Shown: positions 32,460 through 39,433 of the stretch, in pieces
Layout: each line of letters begins with the position of its first letter
How positions within the stretch are numbered: position 1 is the first letter of the stretch
NCBI GenBank assembly: GCA_016872795.1
Contig: VGYZ01000025.1
Coordinates: 1-49,400 of the forward strand
Direction of reading: 5' to 3'
DNA length: 49,400 bases
Source: Planctomycetota bacterium
Lineage (GTDB): Bacteria; Planctomycetota; UBA1135; GCA-002686595
Translations under genes and position numbers: made by a program
The notes under the pieces: model-generated
Databases searched by the model: none
The model's input: only the letters and a program-made list of their open reading frames with translations
What the model was told of the DNA's origin: nothing

Positions 32460-33578
32460 ATGGACGCCGCCGCCCGCGCCCTCGAACTCGCCCGCGAAGT
32501 CGGCTTCGACCTCGCCGGCCTCGCGCCGCTGCGGCCGCCGCGCGACGCGCAGCACTTCGCCGACTGGCTGGCCCGCGGACACCACGGCGGGCTCGCCTAC
32601 CTCGAGCGCGACGCCGCCCGCATCCTCGACCCGCGCCTCGACGCCCCGCGCGGCCGCACCCTACTCGTGGTCGGTCTGGCCCACTCGCGCCCGGCCGTCG
32701 CGCTTGCGAGCGGAGCCCGCGTCGCGCGCTACGCCGCCGGCCGCGACTACCACAATGTGCTGCAAAAGCGCCTGCGCAAGCTGCGCCGCGCGCTCCAGCG
32801 CGAGAGCCTGATCCCGTGCGACGACCCCGCGCGCGTCGGGGTCGACGCCGTGCCGCTGCTCGAACGCTCCCACGCCGCCGAGGCTGGTCTGGGCTTCGCC
32901 TCCAAGGCCGCCAACCTGCTCCATCCGAGCCTCGGTCCGTGGTTCTTTCTGGGCGAGCTGGTGCTCGACGCCGAGCTCGCGCCGACGCAGCCGCCGAGCC
33001 CGCCGCCGGGCTCCTGTGGCTCGTGCACCGCCTGTATCGACGCCTGCCCAACGCAGGCGATCGTCGGACCCGGGCGGGTCGACGCCGGACGCTGCATCAG
33101 CTACCAGACGATCGAGCAGCGCGGCCCGATACCCCACGAGCTGCGCTCGGCCGTCGGCACATGGGCCTTCGGCTGCGACATCTGCTCCGAAGTCTGCCCT
33201 TGGGGCGCGAAGGCGCCGGACTTGGGCGCGCGCTTCGGCCTGCAGCCGGCGTTCGAGCAGGGCATCGAGCGCTGGATCCGCTGGCGGGACGACGCAGAGC
33301 TCGCTGCTGCGCTCGCGGGCTCGCCGCTGCAGCGCGCGGGGCGCGACGGACTCGCCCGCAACGCGGCCATCGTGCTCGGCAACGCGCCGACGGACGAGGG
33401 CGAGAGCGTGCTGCTCGAGGCGCTGAGCTTCGACGCCTCCGCGTTGGTGCGCGAAGCCGCTGCGTGGGCCTTGGCCACGGGGTACGCGCGACGAGACGCC
33501 GTGGCGCGGGCGCGAGCCGCCGAGGCCGACGCGCTCGCCCGCGCTGGCATGGAGCGCACCCTGGCGGAAGGTCGCTAG
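32460..33578 (+). CDS. queG: Epoxyqueuosine reductase
   Basis: A 372-residue cobalamin-dependent iron-sulfur enzyme that reduces epoxyqueuosine to queuosine in tRNA, the last step of the pathway. The N-terminal nitroreductase-like/B12-binding domain is followed by two 4Fe-4S clusters: C186xxC189xxC192xxxC196 and C239xxC242xxxC246, with C212 completing the set. CGSCTACIDACPTQAI and CDICSEVCPW are family signatures. The C-terminal 90 residues are HEAT-like helices (LARNAAIVLGN, VREAAAWALATGYARRDA) that bind tRNA in the known structure. An ATG 13 codons earlier (32421) is in frame; the later one is chosen because homologues begin near it. queA, which makes the substrate precursor, lies 4 kb away on the other strand. 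Confidence 0.93.
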   Translation: MDAAARALELAREVGFDLAGLAPLRPPRDAQHFADWLARGHHGGLAYLERDAARILDPRLDAPRGRTLLVVGLAHSRPAVALASGARVARYAAGRDYHNVLQKRLRKLRRALQRESLIPCDDPARVGVDAVPLLERSHAAEAGLGFASKAANLLHPSLGPWFFLGELVLDAELAPTQPPSPPPGSCGSCTACIDACPTQAIVGPGRVDAGRCISYQTIEQRGPIPHELRSAVGTWAFGCDICSEVCPWGAKAPDLGARFGLQPAFEQGIERWIRWRDDAELAAALAGSPLQRAGRDGLARNAAIVLGNAPTDEGESVLLEALSFDASALVREAAAWALATGYARRDAVARARAAEADALARAGMERTLAEGR

Positions 33579-33937
33579 GGAGCGTCGCGCCAACGCGACA
33601 GCCGCCGTGCGCGCGCCGAGGTTTCTCGACGCCTCGGCGGCGCCAGTCGCAAGCGCCTTCCAGCAAAGCACTTACGGCATCGGATCGGCACGCCACCCAG
33701 CGCCGCGGCCGCGCCAGCGCCAGCGCCGCCAGCGCCGACCGTCGAGATTTCTCGACGCCCACCGCGCGCCGCAACGCGCGCTCCAAGGCCCCGACGCAGC
33801 GTCACAACTCGTTGTGGCGCAGGCACTTAAACCGCAAGTCGCGCGCGCTTTCGCGCGCTTGGCCTCGCGCTTGCTCCCGCTACCGAGCGAACACCACGCA
33901 CTCTGGCGGCGACCCCCAAGCATCAGCGAGCAGCACC
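33579..33937. other. Non-coding region between queG and zinc-ribbon gene
   Basis: About 360 bases without a credible gene; open frames here are arginine-rich and look like chance. Two structures are visible: an 8-bp hairpin (33614-33621 with 33632-33639, loop of 10) 35 bases after the queG stop that may terminate queG, and a near-perfect palindrome GCGTCACAAC-TC-GTTGTGGCGC (33799-33820), about 118 bases before the next gene, that may be an operator. The phrase TTTCTCGACGCC occurs twice (33622-33633 and 33749-33760). Confidence 0.45.
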
Positions 33938-34156
33938 ATGGAACCCAACGACTTCTACAGCGACCGCAAGTTCTGCGCCCACTGCAACAAGTATGTCCAC
34001 TACCTGCTGAGCCTCCAGAGCAGCCACTGCGTCGAATGCGGTCAGGAAGTCCGCCTGTTCTCGGAACGCGACTGGAAGCAATTCCACGAACAGATCGAGG
34101 TCCGCAAGTCCAAGGGCGGCCGCCTGCACAAGGGTGAGGACAAGAAGTCGGCCTGA
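33938..34156 (+). CDS. Small zinc-ribbon protein
   Basis: A 72-residue protein with two CxxC knuckles (CAHC at 13-16 and CVEC at 32-35), spaced as in a zinc ribbon, inside the frame YSDRKFCAHCNKYVHYLL ... SSHCVECGQEVRLFS. The C-terminal third is basic and charged (RKSKGGRLHKGEDKKSA), as in nucleic-acid- or ribosome-binding proteins. I have an impression of similar small proteins in other planctomycetes but cannot name a family. It begins with an ATG well placed at the start of the conserved block. It stands alone between a palindrome-containing upstream region and a strong terminator, so it is probably a single-gene transcript. Confidence 0.7.
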   Translation: MEPNDFYSDRKFCAHCNKYVHYLLSLQSSHCVECGQEVRLFSERDWKQFHEQIEVRKSKGGRLHKGEDKKSA

Positions 34157-34177
34157 TCGAGACGACCGCCCCCCCGC

Positions 34178-34216
34178 ACCGCCGCGCACCCGAGCTCCCG
34201 CCGGGTTCGCGGCGGT
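34178..34216. terminator. Two-part 14-bp hairpin terminator, bidirectional
   Basis: ACCGCCGCG (34178-34186) pairs with CGCGGCGGT (34208-34216), and inside, after a C/T mismatch, ACCCG (34188-34192) pairs with CGGGT (34202-34206). ACTCTTTG follows on the plus strand. It starts 21 bases after the zinc-ribbon stop and lies 25 bases beyond the stop of the convergent TPR gene. Confidence 0.6.
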
Positions 34217-34241
34217 ACTCTTTGCGGGAGGAATACTGCGT

Positions 34242-35366
34242 TCACAGCCGTGCGGCCGACACGCGGGCCCGCTCGGCCGCGGGCTCGTCTCCGACCGCGG
34301 CGAAGTGACGCGCGAGCGCTTCCCACGCCGCGCGCACCGTCGCGAAGCGTTGTTCGAGCTCCGCAGCCAACTGCGCGCCAAGCTCGCGTTGCCCGAGCGC
34401 GTCCGCGGCTTCCAAACTCTCGCTCTGCAACTCCAGTGTCCGCGGAGCGAGCCGCACGGCGCGCGCGAGCACTTCGCCCAAGCCCGCCAGATTGCGCGCG
34501 GCGCGGTGCAGCTTGAGCAGGCGCGCGAGCGGCTCGACCGCGCGCGGGTCGTACAGCAGGAGCCCTTCCTGCGCGCGCACTTCCTGCTCGATCGCCCCGA
34601 GCTCGCGGAACCTCGTCCGTGCGCGCTCCGCCTCGTCCTCGCGCCCGAGCTCGGACTGCACTTGCGCGAGCAGGAACCACGGGCGCGGCTCGTGCGGCGC
34701 GAGCTCGATCGAGCGCAGCAGCGGTACGAGTGCCTCGCCCGTGCGGCCGAGCTCGAACAGCGCCTGCGCACTCCACGCGAGCGCGTCGGCGTGCTCGGGC
34801 TTGAGCTCCAGCGCGCGCTCGAACCGCGCGAGTCCGCCGCTCGCATCGCCCTGCCGCAGGAGCGCGAGTCCGAGCCCTCGCCACGCCTCGGCACTCGTCG
34901 GCGCAACCGCGAGCACGCGCTCGTAGTGCGCCTGCGCGCGCGCGTAGTCGCCGAGCGAGTAGTAGCAGTGCGCGAGCCCTTGCGTCGCGCCGAGTTCCCC
35001 GGGCGCCGCCGCGAGAAAGCGCTCGAACGCCTTCGCGCCGTCGCCGTAGCGGCGCAGCCGGAAGTGCGTGACGCCGAGCTGGTACAGCGCCGCCGGGAAG
35101 TCCGGCTCGCGCGCGAGGGCGGCGTGCAGGTGCACGAGCGCGGCCGCGTAGTCGCTCTCGCGGTACGCCGTGAACGCCCTACCCAGCGTGTCGTGCACGG
35201 AGTCGGGCAGCTTGTCCGTGGGCTTCCATTCCCGCCAGCGACCTTCGGGCGCCCGCGGCAGGCGCGCCGGATCGAGCTCCAGCGCGGCCGCGCGCTCCGC
35301 GCTGGTCTGCGCCGCGAGCGGAAGCGCGAGCGCGAACGCCGCGCAGACTGCGAGCGCGCGCTTCAC
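34242..35366 (-). CDS. Exported TPR-repeat protein paired with a CRTAC1-family protein
   Basis: A 374-residue protein starting at a GTG that overlaps the stop of the preceding gene (GTGA). It has a signal peptide (KRALAVCAAFALALPLAAQ, likely cut after about residue 20). The rest is about eight TPR-like helical pairs, for example AFTAYRESDYAAALVHLHAALAR, PAALYQLGVTHFRLRRYGDGA, LAHCYYSLGDYARAQAHYERV and LGLALLRQGDASGGLARFE. TPR arrays mediate protein contacts, here in the periplasm. FG-GAP/UnbV proteins of the CRTAC1 type are commonly accompanied by secreted TPR proteins in planctomycetes and acidobacteria, and the translational coupling here supports a shared role. The frame stays open upstream but that stretch is the out-of-frame shadow of the neighbour. 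Confidence 0.78.
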   Translation of the reverse strand: MKRALAVCAAFALALPLAAQTSAERAAALELDPARLPRAPEGRWREWKPTDKLPDSVHDTLGRAFTAYRESDYAAALVHLHAALAREPDFPAALYQLGVTHFRLRRYGDGAKAFERFLAAAPGELGATQGLAHCYYSLGDYARAQAHYERVLAVAPTSAEAWRGLGLALLRQGDASGGLARFERALELKPEHADALAWSAQALFELGRTGEALVPLLRSIELAPHEPRPWFLLAQVQSELGREDEAERARTRFRELGAIEQEVRAQEGLLLYDPRAVEPLARLLKLHRAARNLAGLGEVLARAVRLAPRTLELQSESLEAADALGQRELGAQLAAELEQRFATVRAAWEALARHFAAVGDEPAAERARVSAARL

Positions 35367-36994
35367 GCGTCCGGCTCCTCGATGCGCACGAGGCGATTGC
35401 TTCCGACCTGCTCGAGCACGCTGGTCCGCCCCGACGGCCAGCGCACTTCGATCCGCTCGACCTGCTCCGCGCTCCCGAGCCCGAAGTGCGCCTCGGGCGG
35501 CACGCTCGACTGGAACCCGCCGCTCGTGCGAACTTCCGCCGTGCGCCGTCCACCGCTCCAGACCGCGGTCACCTGCGCGCCGAGCGCGAAGCGATTGCGC
35601 GACTTGGAGCGCAGCTCCACGCGCAGCCAATGCGCACCCTCCCCCGCGGCGCTCGTGCGCGCGCGATTGCGCAGCACGAGCACCGGGCCATCGAGCTCGA
35701 CCGCCACGAGATCGAGGTCGCCGTCGCCGTCGATGTCCCCCACCGTCGAGGCGCGCAGCACGCGCGGCGCACCCTCGAACAACGGCTCGACCGCGAAGCG
35801 CCCCTCTGGCAGGCCGCGGTAGAAGTCCGCGGGCTGGGCATAGCTCGTGTCCGTGCCGGGCTTGTCCGCCTGCGGATACACATGGCCGTTCAGCGCGAAC
35901 GCGTCGAGGCGTCCGTCGAGGTCGAAGTCGTGCAGGCTCGTGCCCCAGCCGAGCCGCGTCAGGCTCGGGCCGCCGATCCCCGCGGGCCCCGAGCGCTCGA
36001 CGAAGCCGCGCGCGCCGCGCGAGAGGTACAGCGCATTGTTCTCGCCGGAGAAGTTCGTGACGAGCAGATCCTCGCGCCCGTCGCCGTTGATGTCGCCGAC
36101 GGCGATGCCCATGCCGGCTTGCTCCTTGCCGTTCATGTCGTGGCTCACGCCGCGCTGCAGGCCGACCTCGCGGAATGTCCCGTCGCCCTGATTGTCCCAC
36201 AGGAAGTTGGGCGTCGAGTCGTTGGCGACATAGAGGTCCGTGTCGCCGTCGCGATCGTAGTCGAGCGTGATGCAGCCGAGCGCGAAGGCCGCGCTCGCGG
36301 GCGCGAGCTTCGCTGCCGCCGTTGCGTCGACGAATGAGCCCTCGCCCGTGTTGCGCAGGAGCCAGTCGTGCTCCGCCGCGAGCCCCTGCGGCCCGCACAT
36401 CACATCGTGGCCCTTCCAGCGACAGTCTCCGCCGCTCGGCGGCACCTTGCCCAGCTCGAAGGTCAGGTAGTTCGCCACCGCGAGGTCGAGCGCGCCGTCG
36501 CGGTCGAAGTCGAGAAACGCCGCGCTCGTGCCCCAGCGCCGCTCGTCGCCGAGGCACGCGAGCTCGCGCAGCTCGAAGCCCGCTCCGTCGCGATTGCGCA
36601 CGAGCTGGTCGCGCCCCCAGTGCGTCACATACAGGTCGAGCCAGCCGTCGCCGTCGACATCGCCGACCGCGCAGCCCATACCCCAGCGCGAAGGCGCAAT
36701 CGCCCACGCCTCGGTGGCCGCCGCGAACTGGCCGCGGCCATCGTTCAGGAAGAGCCGCGTCGGAAAGCCGGGCTCGCCCCGCGCGACGCGCTCGAGCGTC
36801 GAGCCATCGACCACGACGAGGTCGAGGTCGCCGTCGCCGTCGAAGTCCGCGAGCGCCAGCCCGCCGCCATTGACCTCGAGGATGAAGCGCTTGTCGCGCG
36901 CACCGCAGGTCGTGCGCACGCCAGCAAGCGCCGGCGGGTCGAGCGCGAACTGCGGCGACTGCGCGAGCGCGAGACACAGGGAGGCGAGGGGCAC
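35363..36994 (-). CDS. CRTAC1-family FG-GAP/VCBS and ASPIC/UnbV protein
   Basis: A 543-residue exported protein. It starts with a GTG (short signal peptide, PLASLCLALAQ), followed by seven or more FG-GAP/VCBS calcium-loop repeats forming a beta-propeller: DFDGDGDLDLVVVDG, DVDGDGWLDLYVTHW, DFDRDGALDLAVANY, DYDRDGDTDLYVAND, DINGDGREDLLVTNF, DFDLDGRLDAFALNG and DIDGDGDLDLVAVEL. The C-terminal 90 residues are the ASPIC/UnbV domain (HWLRVELRSKSRNRFALGA ... VERIEVRWPSGR). The family binds calcium and is thought to act in cell-surface adhesion or in secreted complexes; no enzymatic role is known. A TATCCT hexamer lies seven bases before the GTG, pointing to a leaderless transcript. Its stop overlaps the start of the TPR gene. 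Confidence 0.85.
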   Translation of the reverse strand: MPLASLCLALAQSPQFALDPPALAGVRTTCGARDKRFILEVNGGGLALADFDGDGDLDLVVVDGSTLERVARGEPGFPTRLFLNDGRGQFAAATEAWAIAPSRWGMGCAVGDVDGDGWLDLYVTHWGRDQLVRNRDGAGFELRELACLGDERRWGTSAAFLDFDRDGALDLAVANYLTFELGKVPPSGGDCRWKGHDVMCGPQGLAAEHDWLLRNTGEGSFVDATAAAKLAPASAAFALGCITLDYDRDGDTDLYVANDSTPNFLWDNQGDGTFREVGLQRGVSHDMNGKEQAGMGIAVGDINGDGREDLLVTNFSGENNALYLSRGARGFVERSGPAGIGGPSLTRLGWGTSLHDFDLDGRLDAFALNGHVYPQADKPGTDTSYAQPADFYRGLPEGRFAVEPLFEGAPRVLRASTVGDIDGDGDLDLVAVELDGPVLVLRNRARTSAAGEGAHWLRVELRSKSRNRFALGAQVTAVWSGGRRTAEVRTSGGFQSSVPPEAHFGLGSAEQVERIEVRWPSGRTSVLEQVGSNRLVRIEEPDA

Positions 36995-37001
36995 ACTTCC
37001 A

Positions 37002-37007
37002 AGGATA
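37002..37007 (-). promoter_or_regulatory. Candidate -10 element (TATCCT) of CRTAC1-family gene
   Basis: CCTATCCTTGG on the minus strand ends seven bases before the GTG start. With the thiE element at 37058-37063 it forms a compact divergent promoter region of 76 bases. Confidence 0.35.
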
Positions 37008-37057
37008 GGCGACGCGCGCGCGAGTTGCGCGACTTCGCGGCGTGCTGCAGCAACCGT

Positions 37058-37063
37058 TACGCT
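37058..37063 (+). promoter_or_regulatory. Candidate -10 element (TACGCT) of thiE
   Basis: TTACGCT ends seven bases before the thiE GTG start. Weak match to consensus (TAnnnT only), but the placement repeats that of other genes here. The short leader leaves no room for a TPP riboswitch. Confidence 0.25.
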
Positions 37064-37070
37064 GCGCCGC

Positions 37071-37751
37071 GTGCTCGACGCCCAAGAACTGCGCCGCAGG
37101 CTCAAGGCAGCCCGTCTGTACCTCGTGTTCACACCGGGCCTCGTCGCCGACCGCGATCCGCTCGCGGTGCTCGGCGCCGCGCTGCCCCATGTCGACCTCG
37201 TGCAGGTGCGCCCCAAGGCTGCGGGACTCGCGGCCCAGAGCGACGCACGCGAGACGCTCGAGTGGACCGAGCGCGTGCTCGCGCTCATGGAAAGCCAGCG
37301 TTCCGAGGCGCTCGTCATCGTCAACGACCGCGTCGATGTCGCGCGCACGCTGCTCGAGCGCGGCGTCGCCGGCGTGCACCTAGGAGCGGAGGACACGCCG
37401 CCCAAGGTCGCGCGCGAGCTGCTCGGCTCCGCGGCGCTGATCGGCCTCTCCACGCATTCCCCCGCGCAGGTGATCGCCGCGCTCGACGAGCCAGTCGACT
37501 ACCTCGGCTTCGGCCCGATCCACGAGAGCGCGACCAAGGGCTATGCGCGCGGCCTCGGCGCCGAAGCCGCGTGGCTCGCGAGCATGGCGGCCAGCGTGCC
37601 CGTGTTCCCGATCGGCGGGATCGGCCTCGCTCAGGCCGCGGACCTCGCCGAGGTTGGCCGCGCCGCGGTCTCCTCCGCGATCCTCACGGCGCGCGATCCT
37701 GCCGCTGCTGCCCGCGCGCTGCGCGAGTCGCTCGCGCTCCTCGGGGACTGA
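37071..37751 (+). CDS. thiE: Thiamine-phosphate synthase
   Basis: A 226-residue TIM-barrel enzyme that joins HMP pyrophosphate and the thiazole phosphate to give thiamine phosphate. Landmarks in order: LVQVRPK (substrate Arg/Lys strand), VIVNDRVDVA near 88, GVHLGAEDTP near 105 with the pyrophosphate/Mg Asp, IGLSTHSPAQ near 128, GFGPIHESATKG near 148, and PIGGIG near 180. The usual 'VQLREK' reads VQVRPK, a mild deviation. GTG start chosen because it begins the aligned region and follows a TAnnnT element closely. It is convergent with queA (6 bases between stops) and shows no thiamine-biosynthesis neighbour. Some ThiE-like proteins (TenI) have other roles, but the conserved substrate motifs favour ThiE. 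Confidence 0.85.
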   Translation: MLDAQELRRRLKAARLYLVFTPGLVADRDPLAVLGAALPHVDLVQVRPKAAGLAAQSDARETLEWTERVLALMESQRSEALVIVNDRVDVARTLLERGVAGVHLGAEDTPPKVARELLGSAALIGLSTHSPAQVIAALDEPVDYLGFGPIHESATKGYARGLGAEAAWLASMAASVPVFPIGGIGLAQAADLAEVGRAAVSSAILTARDPAAAARALRESLALLGD

Positions 37752-37757
37752 GCGCTC

Positions 37758-38828
37758 TCAGCGCGTTCGCCGCACGAGCAACATCGCGTCGCCGTAGCTG
37801 AAGAAGCGGTAGCCCCGCTCCACCGCTTCCGCGTACAGCCGCAGCATGCGCTCGCGGCCCGCGAAGGCGCTCGCGAGCATCAGGAGCGTGCTCTTGGGCA
37901 AGTGGAAGTTCGTCAGCAGCGCGTCGACGATGTGAAACGGCGCGCCGGGCACGAGAAACAGCCGCGTCTCGCCGCGTCCGGCGACCAGCCGTCCGGTCGC
38001 GGCCGCGCAGCTCTCGAGCACGCGCACGCTGGTCGTCCCGACCGCCACGACGCGCCCGCCGCGCGCGCGGCAGCGCTCGACCGCATCGACCGAGGCCTGC
38101 GAGAGCTCGTAGCGCTCCGAGTGCATCACATGCTGGGACACATCCTCGACGGACACGCCCTTGAATGTGCCTTCGCCGACATGCAGCGTCACGCTCGTGC
38201 GCTCGACTCCGCGCGCTGCGAGGCGCGCGAGCAGCTCCGGCGTGAAGTGCAGGCCCGCGGTCGGAGCGGCGACGGCGCCGAGCTCGCGCGCGAACACGGT
38301 CTGGTAGGACTCGCGATCTCGTTCGGTCGCTGGGTCGGCCCCGCGCGGGCGCCGGATGTAGGGCGGCAGCGGCGCGCGACCGACCGACTCGAGGAGCTCC
38401 TCGCTGGCACGCTCGCCGGTGCGCGGGTCGAGGAGCGCTACCGCGCGCTCGCCACCCTCGGGCCCGCGCGCGCCGATCACCGCGACGAGCTGACCACCCT
38501 CGAGCTCGATGCGCTCGCCCTCGCGCAGCTTGGCCGCCGGTCGCACGAGCGCGCGCCACGCGAGGTCCGCTCGCAGCTCGAGCAGCAGCATCTCGACCGC
38601 GCCCCCGCTGGACCGCACCCCGACGAGCCGCGCACGGCGCACCTTGGTGTCGTTCACGACCAGCAGATCCCCTGGCCGGAGCAGCGCGTCGAGGTCGCGG
38701 ACATGGCGGTGCTCGCTGCGATCGGTCCCGATGTCGTGCACGAACAGCCGAGCGCTGTCCCGCGGTTCGACCGGAGCCTGGGCGATGTACCCTTCGGGAA
38801 GGTGGTAGTCGAACTCGGAAAGCTTCAT
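37758..38828 (-). CDS. queA: S-adenosylmethionine:tRNA ribosyltransferase-isomerase
   Basis: A 356-residue enzyme that transfers and isomerises the ribosyl group of SAM onto preQ1-modified tRNA to make epoxyqueuosine. The start MKLSEFDYHLPEGYIAQAP and the blocks PGDLLVVNDTKV, ESYQTVFARELGAVAAPTAG, LHFTPELL, TLHVGEGTFKGV, RVVAVGTTSVRVLES and NFHLPKSTLLMLASAFAG are typical of QueA, and the length is normal. GGGGGA lies eight bases before the ATG. The product feeds QueG, encoded at 32.5 kb. The earlier genes for preQ1 (queCDEF) and Tgt are not in the window. An ncRNA candidate lies on the opposite strand upstream. Confidence 0.94.
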   Translation of the reverse strand: MKLSEFDYHLPEGYIAQAPVEPRDSARLFVHDIGTDRSEHRHVRDLDALLRPGDLLVVNDTKVRRARLVGVRSSGGAVEMLLLELRADLAWRALVRPAAKLREGERIELEGGQLVAVIGARGPEGGERAVALLDPRTGERASEELLESVGRAPLPPYIRRPRGADPATERDRESYQTVFARELGAVAAPTAGLHFTPELLARLAARGVERTSVTLHVGEGTFKGVSVEDVSQHVMHSERYELSQASVDAVERCRARGGRVVAVGTTSVRVLESCAAATGRLVAGRGETRLFLVPGAPFHIVDALLTNFHLPKSTLLMLASAFAGRERMLRLYAEAVERGYRFFSYGDAMLLVRRTR

Positions 38829-39067
38829 GAGGGCTTCCCCCTGCACTCCGCAGTGCCCCGAGGGTCCCGCTCGGCCAAGACGGATGGAGCGGCGAGTATC
38901 CGTGGGCCCTCCAGCGGTTCAAGCGACGCCCCGTCCCCGGCCGACACCCCTCGCCATGTTTCACTGGCGCAATGACCATGCAACATGACACAGGCTCTCA
39001 GGGACCTTCTGAGGACCCATTCCGGCGGATTTTTCACCCCGGACCCAACCAGCGAGTAGGATGTTGC

Positions 39068-39073
39068 TACTGT
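39068..39073 (+). promoter_or_regulatory. Candidate -10 element (TACTGT) of the RNA candidate
   Basis: GCTACTGTG, the same nine bases as the element before the DUF455 gene, followed by an AT-rich stretch. It would start a plus-strand transcript near 39080. No -35 recognised. Confidence 0.3.
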
Positions 39074-39079
39074 GGAACA

Positions 39080-39250
39080 TCTTTTTCGAGATTTCCTGCG
39101 ACTTAGCGGCCGGATCTGCCGTCGTTAGCACCGAGCGAGGTATCCGCCTCGCCCGCTGACATCCACGCCCGGGGGGGCCGCGGAGGTTGGCGAGTGCTTC
39201 CCCCGTCGGAAAGCACTTGGGGAGCCCGTCCGCAAGGACTGGCTCCCCGA
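39080..39250 (+). ncRNA. Candidate structured small RNA
   Basis: A stretch of about 170 bases with no reading frame but several stems: GCGAGG (39135-39140) with CCTCGC (39147-39152); AGTGCTT (39193-39199) with AAGCACT (39211-39217); and directly abutting it a two-part stem GGGGAGCC (39219-39226) with GGCTCCCC (39241-39248), enclosing GTCC-GCAA-GGAC with a GNRA tetraloop. It is preceded by a TAnnnT element (39068-39073) and followed by GATCTCTTTCTC. It does not match the cores of SRP RNA, RNase P RNA, tmRNA or a riboswitch that I know. Strand is inferred from the promoter-like element and T-rich tail; on the minus strand it could be the leader of queA instead. Confidence 0.35.
39219..39248 (+). 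terminator. Hairpin with GCAA tetraloop
   Basis: 8-bp stem, one mismatch, 4-bp stem and a GCAA loop, followed on the plus strand by a T-rich GATCTCTTTCTC. It may end the small RNA, and on the minus strand may end the AAA+ gene transcript 185 bases beyond its stop. Confidence 0.4.
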
Positions 39251-39433
39251 TCTCTTTCTCGGCGCCAAGCGGCACGCGGCTGCAAGCGGCTCAGCTGACC
39301 CCTGCGGCCAGCGGACGGGGGATCCCCTGTTGGAGGCCGGCGGGTTGAAAGACGGCGGCGCGGTCGGGGGAGCCGGGGACGGAGCCTACTTGGGCCGGGG
39401 CGAACCGGAGGCATGGCGCTCGGGCTGCGACGC

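Larger units (their letters stand above)
38829..39433. other. 600-base non-coding region with candidate structured RNA
   Basis: No protein-like open frame. 38980-39115 is AT-richer than the rest. 39135-39248 is dense in hairpins on a compact stretch (see the RNA entry). A smaller stem CTCAG/CTGAG lies at 38997-39013. The remainder, 39250-39433, lies downstream of the stop of the minus-strand AAA+ gene and shows no clear terminator for it apart from the 39219-39248 hairpin. Confidence 0.45.

Noticed and set aside
37000..37071. TPP riboswitch before thiE
   Set aside because: Only 76 bases separate thiE from the divergent gene and no CTGAGA-type core is present.
34242..37379. A single 1045-codon minus-strand frame that would fuse the TPR protein to an upstream segment
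   Set aside because: The upstream two-thirds is out of frame with the clear FG-GAP/UnbV gene and gives arginine-rich sequence; the GTG at 35366 with a signal peptide is the real start.
39080..39250. Assignment as SRP RNA, 6S RNA or RNase P RNA
   Set aside because: The SRP asymmetric-loop motif, the 6S closing stem with central bubble, and the RNase P GAGGAAAGTCC core are all absent.
38829..39290. preQ1 riboswitch in the queA leader
   Set aside because: The stems seen do not form the small H-type pseudoknot with an A-rich tail; the promoter-like word and T-rich tail point to the other strand.
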